The translations under genes and the position numbers were made by a program. Of a stretch of DNA of 64,000 bases, positions 1 to 9,655 are shown piece by piece (position 1 is the first letter of the stretch; each line of letters begins with the position of its first letter). Under the pieces are notes generated by a model, which saw only the letters and a program-made list of their open reading frames with translations, ran no database searches and was not told where the DNA came from. This DNA comes from Ichthyophis bannanicus (taxonomy: Eukaryota > Chordata > Amphibia > Gymnophiona > Ichthyophiidae): contig CM066032.1 of assembly GCA_033557465.1 (NCBI GenBank), forward strand, positions 58,998,955-59,062,954, given 5' to 3'.

Positions 1-470
1 ACTATGGGTTCTTTATTTATTTAGACAAATTTGTATACCACCTTTTCCTACAATCAAAGTGGTCACATCACCATTTAACATGAGGGTATTTAACAACATT
101 TAGATACACAACTGGAGGGTTACATTTAACATGAGGGTACTTAACAACATTATACAATGAACTTGTATGTCTAGTTGGGATGAGTGGGTATCGAGTTGGA
201 GGAGGTAGTTGCATTACTGTTTGGGTGGAGACTGTTGTCTGTCTGCTCATAGGTTTCTGTAAAGAGCAGAGTTTTAAGGGCCTTGCAGAAGTCTATGATG
301 TCATTTAATGTCCTCAGGCTTGTTGGGAGTTCCAAAGTGTGGACGCCAGTAGTGAAGGAGCTCTTCTTGAAGTAGTTTGATTAGTCTTGTGGTATCCTGC
401 AGGTGTGCTGATCATGTTGTCATTATCGGTCCTTCTTGGTCTATTGCTGATATCGCTTGTTATGATATGT
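1..470 (-). mobile_element. L2-like LINE, 3' end fragment
   Basis: Read on the minus strand, 553 down to about 240 encodes the C-terminal tail typical of L2-clade LINE proteins: a basic stretch with RRTDNDNM, then a degraded APSLL-LWN block, then a FCKALKTLLFTETYEQ-like end across a frameshift. The 3' UTR follows and ends near position 10 in an AAATAAATAAAG tail preceded by GGTGGTATACAAATTTGTC, the usual LINE/SINE tail here. A segment of about 29 bp (73-102) is repeated at 123-151, so the 3' UTR has a small internal duplication. The copy is 5'-truncated somewhere near 470; that border is approximate. Confidence 0.6.
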
Positions 471-881
471 TTACAATGGGAAACCTGCAAAGTGGAGGTA
501 TTTGCTGACTTGGCCCAGGCTACACTGCGCAGGAGGCGGGAGAAGAGGGACATTTTGCAGAAACTGCAGATGGAAAATGTGCATTATAGCTCAGCCTTCC
601 CCTTTGGCCTGAATTTTACACTTTCAGGAAAGAGAGGAGAGGCAGTGAAACTCCGTGCAAAGGCTGGAATTACAGGACTGGAACCGGTGGCATGTGCGGG
701 CAAGCACAGTAAGGAGTACCCAAAATGGCAGCAGGTAGTGTCTGCATAGGCATATAGTGGATGAGGGGCTGAGCCATGATAATGCTACCTGACTCTTGGG
801 GACATTGAACTGTTTCTGATGATGGCAGGAGGGAGGTTTGCTATTGATGATTGCTCTGTTAGGACAGTTTTTCCAAATGGG
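471..881. other. Unassigned flank of the first Penelope-like element
   Basis: I see no family signature here. A 120-codon open frame on the plus strand (387-749) overlaps the minus-strand LINE tail and has no recognisable domain. The 3' part of this stretch should be continuous with the sequence after 6297, because 882-895 and 6284-6297 are the duplicated target of the PLE. It may therefore be distal 3' sequence of the R4-like LINE lying beyond 6298, but I cannot show that. Confidence 0.4.
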
Positions 882-895
882 TGAGTTTTACACAT
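882..895. repeat. 14-bp target-site duplication, left copy
   Basis: TGAGTTTTACACAT occurs here and again, identical, at 6284-6297. The two copies sit exactly outside the Penelope-like element. PLE integration is known to make duplications of roughly this length. Confidence 0.8.
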
Positions 896-936
896 TATAC
901 TATAACACTGCACTAAGGGACTTTAATAAATAAACC

Positions 937-1004
937 ACAACACCACCCTTAGACTTACAATTCCATTAATTATACTTAAACTTATCACACTCCCACACTT
1001 CTAA
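937..1004 (-). repeat. Inverted copy of the PLE 3' terminus
   Basis: This segment is the reverse complement of 6219-6283 with only a few mismatches, including a shared CTTAAACTTATCACACTCCC core. Penelope elements commonly carry part of their pseudo-LTR in inverted orientation at the 5' end. The arrangement here, next to a truncated RT and inside the TSD, fits that. Confidence 0.85.
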
Positions 1005-1485
1005 GGTTTTGCCCAAAGTTCATAAAACTTTGGTAAATCCTCCAGGTAGACCTAAATTGCCGGGTAATGACTCTTTGTTAGAGTGGGTAGGGCAGTATTT
1101 AGATTATTTTCTAAAAGATGAAGTACCACTGATACCATCATATATAAAAGATACTACTCGTTTTTTACAAATTTTACAGGCTGTGGATGACAGTAGTGAA
1201 GTAAAATGGTTAGTCGCCCTGGATGTGGTGGCTTTGTACACTTCGATTCCACAAGATGCAGCTTTATCTATACTGGAAGACGTTTGGGAACGAAGATTAC
1301 ATCCGCACAGAGTTCCTACAAGCTTTCTTTTATGTTTGGCAGATGTGGAATTCAACAAATTTCTGGGACAGCAATAGGTGCAGCTTTTGCTCCCTCTTTA
1401 GCGAATTTGTTTATGCATTTTTTGAAATGACATGGGTATATCCTTCAGCGTATATGCTTCATATAATTAAATGGTATAGGTGCAT

Positions 1486-1759
1486 ATTTATTTATTTATT
1501 TATTTATTTACATTCTCTTATATACTGCGCTATTCTGCATCAGTGTGGTTTACATTGAACAAACTGAAATTACATTGAACAGGGCATTATAACTTGGAGA
1601 TAACTATTTTACAGGGAACATGGGCTATGGAGGGTTAAGTGACTTGCCCAAGACCACAAGGAGCACCTATGGGACTAGAAACCCCAAGACCACAACGAGC
1701 ACCTATGGGACTAGAAACCCCAACCTTCCGGCCCAAGGTTGCTGTCCTCTAGTGGGATA
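1486..1759 (-). mobile_element. CORE-type tRNA-SINE, 5'-truncated (tail type A)
   Basis: The reverse complement matches the SINE at 10338-10650: conserved central domain with CTTGGGCAAG, then a GTTCAATGTAA tail and an AAATAAATAAAT end. The tRNA-like head is missing, because homology stops at the TCCCACTAGAGGACAGCAA segment. About 40 bp of the middle (CCAAGACCACAAGGAGCACC) is duplicated. TATAGGTG before it and TATAGGCG after it look like an aged TSD inside the PLE catalytic motif. Confidence 0.85.
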
Positions 1760-1787
1760 TAGGCGACATCTTCCTTTTGTGGAGGAG

Positions 1788-2336
1788 TACCTATGAACAG
1801 CTGGAGCCTGCGTCAGAAGCCCTTTGAGAAGAGACTTGAAGACCTAAATATGTACACTCTGGAGGAGAGGAGGGAGAGGGGAGATATGATTCAGACCTTT
1901 AAATACTTAAAGAGAAATAATGAACAAATAAACTTCTTCCAAAGACGGGGAAGCTGTAAAACTGGAGGGCATAACATGAAGCTGCAAGGGGGTAAATTGA
2001 AAGGCAATGTCAGGAAATACTTCTTCACTGAAAGAGTGGTGGATGCTTGGAATGCCCTCCCGATGGAGGTGGTGGGGGCAAATACAGTGACAGAATTCAA
2101 AATGGCATGGGACAGACACAGTGGATCCCTTTACAGCAACAAGATAAAATAAAAATAAACAACTATCTAATTTCTCAACATACAGGGGTGTCCTACACAG
2201 AGCGGTGGGTTCACCCCTAAAACAAAGACATGGTGTGGCCTGCATGGAGCGGCAGGTGCACCTACTCTTGCCATCTTACTTGGCAGACTAAATGGACCCT
2301 ACTGGTCTTTATCTGCCGTCATTTACTATGTTACTA
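1788..2336 (+). mobile_element. CR1 LINE, 3' end fragment
   Basis: The open stretch 1793-2152 encodes the C-terminus of a CR1 RT: EKRLEDLNMYTLEERRERGD, KYFFTERVVDAWNALPMEVV and FKMAWDRH blocks. A CR1 3' UTR follows, with GCAGACTAAATGGACC and TTTATCTGCCGTCATTTAC, and ends in two copies of the octamer TTACTATG. Short octamer repeats at the 3' end are a CR1 hallmark. The PLE reading resumes straight after it. Confidence 0.88.
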
Positions 2337-2452
2337 TGTAGATGTTTTTTGACTTTTTGAATCACTGTAACTCTTACATTCAGTTTGAGATGAAAAGTCA
2401 TGAAGAAGTTATTCATTTTCTGGATGTGCAAGTTCAAAAAAACACTAGATAA

Positions 2453-4136
2453 AAATATTTTGTTACAGATGAAGAACCAGGAGCAGGACCTCAGAAAACA
2501 CCCACAAATAGGAACAGAAGCGAGGGACATCTTGAACAATTTTCAGAAGACTGTGTTCGTGAGAAACTAGGTCAACTTAAAGTAGACAAAGCAATGGGAC
2601 CGGATGGGATACACCCTAGAATACTGAGGGAACTTGGGGACGTTCTAGCAACTCCACTGACTGACCTTTTCAATGCCTCGTTGGAGTCGGGAGTGGTGCC
2701 AAAGGACTGGAGAGAGGCTCATGTGGTGCCTTCACACAAAAGCGGAAGTAAGGATGTGGTTGAAAACTACAGACCGGTTAGTTTAACTTTGGTGGTGAGT
2801 AAATTATTGGAAACGCTGCTGAAAGAGAAAATAGTGAGGTTTCTGGAGTCCAGCGGATTACAGGATCCAAAGCAGCATGGATTCACCAGAGGCAGGTCTT
2901 GTCAGACAAATCTGATTGATTTCTTTGACTGGGTGGCCAGGGAATTGGACCGAGGGAGAGCTCTAGATGTGGTGTATTTAGATTACAGTAAAGTCTTTGA
3001 CACTGTTCCTCACAGGTGACTTATAAACAAACTGAGCACCCTAGGGATGGACCCTAAAGTTACTGCTTGGGTTAGAAATTGGTTGGGTGGGAGGCGACAA
3101 AGAGTACAAGTAAATGGAGCTCACTCTGAGGAGAAGGATGTTACCAGTGGTGTGCCCCAGGGATCTGTCCTTGGTCCGATTCTTTTGAACATCTTTGTTA
3201 GTGATATAGCGGAAGGGCTGTCGGGTAAGGTTTGCCTCTTTGCGGATGATACCAAAATCTGCAATAGAGTAGACACCCAGGAAGGGGTAGATAACATGAG
3301 GAGGGATCTAGCTAAGCTTGAAGAATGGTCTAGAATTTGGCAGCTGGGATTTAATGTTAAAAAATGTAAGTTCATGCATTTGGGCTGCAGCAATCCAAGG
3401 GAGCAATATAGTATAGGGGGTGAAGTACTTTTGTCCACTAAAGAAGAGCGGGACCTAGGCGTGGCTGTGTCTGATGATCTTAAAGTAGCTAAACAGTTAG
3501 AAAAGGCAACGGCAAAAGCTAGAAGGATGCTTGGGTGCATACGGAGAGGAATGGCTAGCAGAAAAAAGGAGGTGATAGTGCCTCTCTATAAGTCTTTGGT
3601 GCGACCTCATTTGGAGTATAGTGTGCAATTCTGGAGACCGCACCTTCAAAAGGATGTGAACAGGATGGAGTCGGTGCAGAGGGTGGCTACTAAAATGAGT
3701 AGTGGGCTTCATTATGAAGCATATGATGACAGACTGAAGGATCTTAATATGTACACCTTAGAGGAAAGGCGGGATAGAGGTGATATGATTGAGATGTTTA
3801 AATACCTCCGTGGCATAAATGTTCAGGGAGAAAGCCTCTTTCAATTGAAAGCAAGTTCTGCTACGAGGGGACATGGGATGAGGGTGAAGAGAGATAGATT
3901 CAGGAGTAATATGCAGAAATATTTCTTTATGGAAAGAGTAGTGGATCCGTGGAATAGTCTCCCAGTGGAGGTGGTAGAGATGAGGACAGTAACTGAATTC
4001 AAAAAAGCATGGGACAAACACAGAGGATCTCTAAAGGTAAAAAGGGGACTGTTGTAGTTGTTGATATGGAAGGACAGACTAGATAGGCCATGTGGTCTGT
4101 TTCTGTCGTCATATTTCTATGTTTCTGTGTTTCTAT
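2453..4136 (+). mobile_element. CR1 LINE, 5'-truncated, inside PLE 1
   Basis: The element covers most of the RT and the whole 3' end of a CR1. It ends in a TTTCTATG-type octamer array near 4115-4136. It sits between two consecutive parts of the PLE RT (after FLDVQVQKN, before FSSYHPAH); about 15 residues of PLE seem to be missing at the junction, so insertion came with a small target deletion or later loss. A closely related copy lies on the minus strand at 56271-57725. Confidence 0.9.
2510..4057 (+). pseudogene. CR1 ORF2 reverse transcriptase, one nonsense mutation
   Basis: This is a non-LTR RT without its endonuclease domain. In order it has KAMGPDGIHPRILRELGD, ENYRPVSLT, QHGFTRGRSCQTNL, the YLDYSKVFDTVPHR motif, [16 protein letters not shown] and the catalytic FADD box at 3239-3250. 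The CR1 thumb/C-terminal region follows (SLVRPHLEYSVQFW, LEERRDRGDMIEMFKYL, WNSLPVEVVEMRTVTEFKKAWD). The frame runs from about 2510 to 4057 with a single in-frame TGA at 3017-3019. The related copy at 57 kb has CGA there, so the stop looks like CpG deamination of an arginine codon. Apart from that stop the RT is remarkably intact, which suggests a fairly young insertion. Confidence 0.9.
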
Positions 4137-4548
4137 TTTTCAAGTTATCATCCTGCGCACTTGAAGAAGAGTCTTCCATATTCACAATTGCTGAGATGCA
4201 GGCAAATTTGTTCGTCTGATGGAGAATTTAATGCACAGGTACAGAAAATGCTGACTAAATTTCAAGATCATGGTTATCCAGATGATATTTTAAGTAAAGC
4301 TTATAAGCGGGTGCGGTTTAATCATAGGGAATGGCTGTCATCAGTACCTCGTGAGCAAGTAAGTCAGCAGGAATCTTCTGATAAAGTAGTGACTTGTGTC
4401 ATTCACCATTCAAGGCTGTCTAGACAATTAGCCATGTTTGTCAAAAGGCGATGGAAGATTTTTTCTGCTCATCCGGTATTGCATGATGTCCAGTATCGGA
4501 TTGTGTACAGCCGAGGGCGTAATTTAAAGGATTTATTGTGCCCTGCAG

Positions 4549-4785
4549 TTTATTTATTTATTTTATTTATTTAACCAGTTTTCTATACTGCCTTATCCTT
4601 CAATCAAAGCAGTTTACATTATGCATTCACTACAAACAGGTACTGGATACCTTCCCTTGTCTCCAAAGGGCTCACAATCTATGTGTACCTGAGGCAATGG
4701 AGGGTTAAGTGGCTTGCCCAAGGCCACAAGGAGTGCCTATAGGACTAGAAATCCCAGTTCCTCCGGCCTGAGACTGCTGTCCCCA
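4549..4785 (-). mobile_element. CORE-type SINE (tail type C)
   Basis: On the minus strand the central CORE-like block (GGCAAGCCACTTAACCCTCC) leads into a tail reading ACACATAGATTGTGAGCCC, then GTAAACTGCTTTGATTGAAG and AAATAAATAAA. The head is truncated at GGGGACAGCAGTCTCAGG. The copy lies inside the PLE between its RT C-terminal part and the cysteine linker. Confidence 0.82.
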
Positions 4786-5260
4786 GGTGAAGTTTAAAGA
4801 ACATCTACAACGCTGGAAACAACAGGACATGTAAAGTGTGGCAAATGCATTTTTTGTGCTAAAATGGAGGAGGGGAATATATTGGCATTGGACAATCGTA
4901 TCTCGTCTTTAAATGTACATTCAACCTGTGTGACTGATCATGTGATGTATGTCTTGAAGTGTTCATGCCCAAAAATCTATGTTGGAAAGATTACACGTGC
5001 TTTGAAAGTGCGGCTGCCTGAGCATAAGTATAGCCTTACTAAAGTAAGTGTGGAGACACCTTTGGTCAAACATTGTATAGCCTTGCACCATACGTTTGAG
5101 GATCTACATTGTCAGGTCATTGATCAAGTTCATCATGATATACGGTGAGGAGATTGGAGAAAATTGCTTTTACAATGGGAACAGCATTGGAAATTTCGCC
5201 TTGATTCTCTGGAGCCTGAAGGATTGAACAATAAGATTGAATGGACTTTGTTTTTTTTAT
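4786..5260 (+). pseudogene. PLE 1 GIY-YIG endonuclease domain
   Basis: A cysteine linker (GHVKCGKCIFCAKM) is followed by the GIY-YIG core: VMYVLKCSCPK, then IYVGKITRALKVRLPEH with the conserved arginine, then LVKHCIALHHTFEDL. After one stop near 5147 the homology continues with LLLQWEQHWKFRLDSLEP and GLNNKIEWTLF, the usual PLE C-terminus. This domain nicks target DNA during PLE integration. Its frame is open for 94 codons (4864-5148), but it is cut off from its RT by the SINE. Confidence 0.88.
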
Positions 5261-5545
5261 TTTTTTTCTTTGTTAGACAATTTTTTATTTCTTAGACTAT
5301 TTTTGCTGGTGTTGAGCCGAGAAGTTCTCTTGTTATTGCTTTTTTTGAGCCCATAGTTGGGATGTATTATTTACGTTTTGAGTCTGATTTAGGCATTAGA
5401 GAATTTTCATTGTGTAGGGTAATTTGTCACGTAGGGTAAATTGTGAGGTTTTGGTGAGAGGTTTGGATATGTTGTTGATTGCTTAAAAAGATTGACGTCA
5501 GACGCTCAGGTATTCCAGAGCTGTTGTCGTCTGTGATCTAAGTAT

Positions 5546-5593
5546 ACCCCTGATGGAGCCTTTTTTAAGGAGAAACAAGGATCTCTGTTGGGT
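5546..5593 (+). ncRNA. Hammerhead-ribozyme-like motif in PLE 1
   Basis: Stem I is ACCC (5546-5549) with GGGT (5590-5593). The CTGATGGA core (5550-5557) is followed by stem II, CCTT with AAGG around a T-rich loop (5559-5570). GAAA follows at 5572-5575, then a 2-bp stem III (CA with TG) and TT before stem I closes. Minimal hammerheads with very short stem III are known from Penelope-like elements. The core has one base more than the CUGANGA consensus, so activity is doubtful. A similar arrangement lies in PLE 2. Confidence 0.5.
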
Positions 5594-6055
5594 TAGTGAT
5601 TGAAGTTCAGGCGGCGACTTGTTATGGAGTAAAGAGGTTGCTGAAAATGCAGTTGAAAAAAAGTTGGAAGCGGCTTTGGAGCCTAGAAGATAAGTAGATC
5701 ATTTGCTCTAAGGTTTTTACAAAAATGGCGACTTGCTTTTGATACTCTGTGTCTTTTGCAGAATTTTGTGGAGATATTTCCTGATGGTGTGTTGGAGAAA
5801 TAAAGTGTAATATAAGCTTTTTTAGAAGAGTGATAGAAGTATTTTACATGTGGTTTTAAAAATTAAAAAAAAATACAAAAAAAGTACTTTTTCTGTGTGA
5901 TTATCCAATAGTTTAGTGAGATAAATTGTTATTTAAAAGGGAGTTTTTGAGACCGGTGATGCATGAAGCTTTAATCCCCTATGGTGATTTGTTTCACCAC
6001 ATAGTGGGAGGTGATGTATTAATCTGAGGTCTCTTTCTCTCATAAAAGAGATTTA

Positions 6056-6184
6056 GGGGCTTGTTTACAAAGCCGCGGTAGCGGTTTGCGATCGTAATCG
6101 GAGCCGCGGCCCCATTGATTTCAATGGTGCCGCGGCTGCGATCGCGAACGCGAACCACTACCGCGGCTTTGTAAACAAGCCCCT
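6056..6184. mobile_element. Foldback MITE, Harbinger-like
   Basis: A near-perfect palindrome of about 125 bp: the outer GGGGCTTGTTTACAAAGCCG pairs with its complement at the other end, and the arms meet around CCCATTGATTTCAATGG. It is GC-rich in an AT-rich setting. TTA occurs directly on both sides, as expected for the 3-bp duplication of PIF/Harbinger transposons. No coding capacity, so it would depend on a transposase supplied elsewhere. It lies in the 3' non-coding part of PLE 1 and therefore inserted later. Confidence 0.75.
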
Positions 6185-6218
6185 TAGTCTTACATATAAA
6201 AAAAAGTTTAGGCTTACT

Positions 6219-6283
6219 TTAGAAGCGTGGGAGTGTGATAAGTTTAAGTATAATTAATGGAATTGGAAGTCTAAGGGTGTTGT
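6219..6283 (+). repeat. PLE 1 right terminus (partner of 937-1004)
   Basis: The terminal 65 bp are complementary to 937-1004, so the integrated element has partly inverted ends. The right TSD (6284-6297) follows directly. Confidence 0.85.
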
Positions 6284-6297
6284 TGAGTTTTACACAT
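6284..6297. repeat. 14-bp target-site duplication, right copy
   Basis: Identical to 882-895. It marks the right boundary of PLE 1. Confidence 0.8.
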
Positions 6298-7737
6298 ACC
6301 ATGACAGTCATGAACCTCACTTCTAAGCCAGGGAACATGGAGTATGATCTCAGTTTCAAATTTACTGCTAATGCTCGGCATAGTACTTGCATCGTGCCAA
6401 AGAGAGCCTCCTGCTGGAGTTCATAAGTGGAGTGGAGGAGTGGCCTAGTGGTTGGGGCATGGTACTTCAGACCAGAAGGTCAGGGGTTCAAATCCCACTA
6501 GAGGACAGCAACCTTGGGCCAGAAGGACTGGGGTTTCTAGTCCCACAGGTACTCCTTGTGGTCTTGGGCAAGCCACTTAACCCTCCATAGCCCATGTTCC
6601 CTGTAAAAGCCCATGTTCCCTCCAAGTTATAATGCCCTGTTCAATGTAATTTCAGTTTGTTCAATGTAAACCACACTGATGCAGAATAGCACGGTATATA
6701 AGAGAATGTAAATAAATAAATAAGATGTTATGTGCATGAGTAATTTATCAAGGTCTGCTTGGAAGTTCCTCTTAATTAATCCTGTAGCACGCAACAAGAT
6801 GGGAAATAATTTGGTATCTTTCTGCCACATTTTCTTCGTCTCCAACTACATTTCTTGGTACTTCAAGATTTTCTCCTTCTCAACATGATTCACAGAGTAG
6901 TCACTTGGAACTGACACCTCTATAATCAAGTCCTTTACCTCTATATCCAGCTTCCTCACATCCAGCTTTTTATCAGTCGGAATGGGAGTATCCTAGATGA
7001 TCATAATCTCTTCATATTCTGTAATTCTTTTAGGGTCATGATCCCAGCGCTTTTCAGGCGCAATGATATTGTAGTGCTTATGGAGTTTCCAATGGATGAG
7101 GCACGCTACTTTATTGTGTCTTTCTGTATAGAAATTTTCTGCCATCAGAACTTCACAGCCAGCTATGAGGTAAGTCATTGTTTTCAGGTCTTTCCCATAG
7201 AATCAACGTATGTCTGTTTTGGGAACTTTTTTCAAGGCATGCTGTAAACCATCTTGTCTGTAAGATGCTGTCCTGGGCTGCAGTTATCAATCTCTCATCC
7301 TTCGGTTTCAGTTCACCTCTCCTTAACCATTCATGTGACTGTTCTTGATTGACAAAGCGTTCCTGGAGTAACACTCTGTATTTCTCACTGTATTTGTGCA
7401 TTTGCCATTTGTTTTTCCTTGTCTTGATCTAATTCCTTGAAAAGGTTTTTCTCTTGTTTTGCAAATTCTGTTACTTCCTTCCCTGTGTATGCTTGTGGAT
7501 TCTCACTCATTCCTTCTAGTCGATGGAACGTTTGTCCAAGTTTGCTGATGGAGACAGATTCTGGACGTTTACTTTCATATTTCAGAACTTTTTGCCCATT
7601 TGGTTCTGATGATGCAGTTAGGTAGGCCTGGAGGCCTATGATAGTAACTCTGTATATGTAATCAATCTCTATGAGGCCTAGCCCTCCTTCAGCTCTAGGG
7701 ATGTACAGTCTTGGCATACACTGATTTTTGTAAATTA
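6298..7737 (-). pseudogene. R4-like LINE, C-terminal endonuclease region
   Basis: From 7753 downwards the strand reads MPRLYIPRAEGGLGL, then LKPKDERLITAAQDSILQTR, then a degraded cysteine/histidine block ending in TERHNKVACLIHWKLHKHY. It continues through WDTPIPTDKKLDVRKLDIEV and DLIIEVSVPSDYSV, which fits the K/R-PD-x12-14-D/E restriction-like endonuclease pattern with the PD changed to LD. After the SINE the end reads ELQQEALFGTMQVLCRALAV, close to the usual terminus of this family. Target-primed reverse transcription would need this nuclease; the changed motif and the frameshifts make it non-functional. Confidence 0.7.
6427..6722 (+). mobile_element. CORE-type tRNA-SINE, full-length (tail type A)
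   Basis: The tRNA-like head carries an A box (TGGCCTAGTGG) and a B box (GGTTCAAATCC), the internal RNA polymerase III promoter. The central domain contains CTTGGGCAAGCCACTTAACC. The tail has TTCAATGTAATTTCAGTTTG and CGGTATATAAGAGAATG before AAATAAATAAAT. It sits in the R4-like LINE near its C-terminus, and ATAAG at both sides may be a short TSD. The GGGAGAACATGGGC-type region is repeated once (CCCATGTTCCC twice). Confidence 0.92.
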
Positions 7738-7900
7738 CTATCTCCAGGAACAAGCAGGAATGTAGTCTTCACATATGGGTGGCATCGGGTACTGACGGAG
7801 CCCATGCGGAAAGCTCCCCAGCTATCTATAGGAAAGCCTTCAGGAGCACTCTACTGCACCTGCGCCACTGCCTTCCCACTCTCCCAACTACCTCTCCTCA
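7738..7900. repeat. DIRS 1 left inverted terminal repeat
   Basis: It begins CTATCTCCAGGAACAAGCAG. Its reverse complement, with scattered differences, is found at 11608-11800. Confidence 0.85.
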
Positions 7901-8121
7901 GTTCTTTTTTCGCGGAGCCAGCAGGTCAAAATCCTGTCACTGGAGAAAAGAACTTCAATACATTTTTCTAAAGCACTTCTGCCTCACCACACCAGTATCG
8001 TCCGATTCTGGTATCATTTTTGCCCTTTGATTTTTTTCTAAAAATATTATTTTCTTTTCTTTCCTTGTTTTCCAAAAAGTTTTCCTCAGGGCCCACTGGG
8101 CCTTGGCCTACCATCTTTACG

Positions 8122-9655
8122 ATGGACAAACTCTCGAGTGGGTTAAAAACATATACCAAGTGCTCCAGTACAATTTCTGTAACAGATAAACACGACTGGT
8201 GTCTGAAATGTCTTGGTCCCGATCATATTCCCCAAGTCTGCTCTCTCTGTAAACAGATGACGAGAGAGGCTTAAGGAACCAGACCAAAACGTTTGGTGAA
8301 CTCTTTCCATCAGACTCAATGTCACTAGCCTCGACTTCCTTGAGAACTTCCTCATCCTCCCAGGCTTCCAAGCTCTCCAAATACTTGGACCAGAACATGG
8401 ACAAATGATCCAAGTCTCCCTCAAAGTCTTCCAAAGACAAACAGAAGCCTAAGGAACCCAGAGAGAGGATGAAGGAATTGAGAGAGAAGTCCAAATATTC
8501 CTCAAGCATCATGGGACTCGAGGGAAAGATCCCGCTCTAAGCATCGGGATTCTCCCAGGACTTCCTCTGACTCTGGCCATCAGTCCAGGCATCCCCAGCG
8601 GGAGGACTTGTCCTCCAAAGCCTTGGTGGGGAACCGGGAGGCTCCTGAGGCCTCAACCTCTGGAGAGTCCCCAATGCCTTGCTCTGGTACGCTGGTGGCA
8701 AGCCCCATTCTTGTGTTGGACCAGATGCAGGCAGCCTCCTTGGATCGGTGTATGTTATCCTTGGAGAGAACTTTAGCGGCCCTCCTCGCAGTATTAGTTC
8801 CATTTGAACCAACAGCTGGATGACTGCAGACCTTGACATAGACATCGGTGTCACCATCGGCACTGATCCAGGCATCGACATCGGTGTTGCCATTGGCACT
8901 GATCCAGTCTGCCTTGAGGCCTGATGACCCAGCACTAACATCGACATCGGTCTCGGCCACTGACATCCCTTGGATGCGGCCGGCGGGACGACTCCGAAGG
9001 TATCGAGGAGCATTGGCATCGATTTCATCGACATCAGCATCGACATCGTCGATACTTACCTGAATTGGACTCTGATACTTCCGATTCAGACCACCGCTTC
9101 TTTGATTCCACATACTTCCATGATGTTGTCTCGGAGGGCTCACCTCCAACCACAAGCACTTGGAGGAAATCACCACCAGAGGACATGTCCTTCCAGGAAT
9201 TTATCCGGGACATGGCAGCGGGCTTGTCAATCCCTGCTTCAATAGAACTAGAAACAAGGGCAGAGGAGCTGGAGATCCTCCAGTACCCTACAGCCCCGAA
9301 AGAAGCTGCGATCCTCCCGGTGCATCGCATCCTTCACAACTTAATGCTCCAAATGTGGGAGACCCTCTCACAGTATCGCCCATTAGCCAGCGGCTCAATA
9401 CCATGTACAGGGTACCAGATTGTCCTGGGTTTCAAAAACCACAATTACCACACCACTCCATGGTGGCTGAATCGGCCTTGCGTCAGATCAAGAGCCACAA
9501 AAAACACTCTTCGATACCCCCAGGAAGGGAATCCAGGAATCTCGATTCCTTTGCTCACCGATCCTTTCAGGCTTCAATGCTAGCCAGCAGGATCAACTCT
9601 TCCATTCTCTATATGGGAATGTTCCTAAAAGAACTCAATCTCTTTGCCACTCCAC
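8122..9655 (+). pseudogene. DIRS 1 gag-like ORF
   Basis: The start MDKLSSGLKTYTKCSSTISV leads into a small cysteine/histidine cluster (CLKCLGPDHIPQVCSLCKQM) shared with the equivalent ORF of DIRS 2. Then come a serine-rich charged region and a stretch at about 8830-9060 built from degenerate repeats of ATCGACATCGGTG. Next is PPEDMSFQEFIRDMAAGLSI, which has a counterpart in DIRS 2, and LYMGMFLKELNLFATP near the end. Frame changes occur around 8270, 8830 and 9370. Function is inferred only from position, since DIRS gag proteins are poorly conserved. Confidence 0.65.

Larger units (their letters stand above)
1006..4548 (+). pseudogene. PLE 1 reverse transcriptase, fragmented
   Basis: The first piece reads LPKVHKTLVNPPGRPKLPGN and continues to the VALDVVALYTSIPQDAAL motif, which is diagnostic for Penelope RT. 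After a frameshift near 1350 come SGTAIGAAFAPSLANLFMH and WVYPSAY. The catalytic YxDD region is split: the strand reads WYR up to about 1485 and resumes as IGDIFLLWRS at 1760 after a SINE, so the expected YIDD now reads IGD plus one residue. The piece at 2336-2452 ends with FLDVQVQKN. The last piece (4137-4548) begins FSSYHPAHLKKSLPYSQ and continues to GRNLKDLLCPA. None of it can be translated as one protein. Confidence 0.88.
896..6283 (+). mobile_element. Penelope-like element (PLE) 1, 5'-truncated and interrupted
   Basis: PLEs are retroelements with a telomerase-related reverse transcriptase (RT) and a GIY-YIG endonuclease. In order, this copy has an inverted terminal segment (937-1004), RT pieces (1006-1485, 1760-1787, 2336-2452, 4137-4548), the cysteine linker and GIY-YIG domain (4786-5260), and a 3' non-coding region (5261-6283) with a hammerhead-like motif. 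Identical 14-bp direct repeats flank it. The RT lacks its N-terminus, so the copy is 5'-truncated. Two SINEs, a CR1 tail, a CR1 RT fragment and a MITE have landed inside it, and the protein resumes in register of homology after each one. Several frameshifts and stops make it inactive. Confidence 0.9.

Noticed and set aside
387..749. A 120-codon plus-strand frame as a host gene
   Set aside because: Its first part is antisense to the L2 C-terminus, and the rest shows no domain or start context.
6056..6184. Rho-independent terminator or structured RNA
   Set aside because: Arms are far too long, and TTA duplications and context point to a transposon.
6427..6520. tRNA gene, because A and B boxes are well preserved
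   Set aside because: The sequence does not close an acceptor stem and continues into the CORE domain and a LINE-type tail, as in the other SINE copies.
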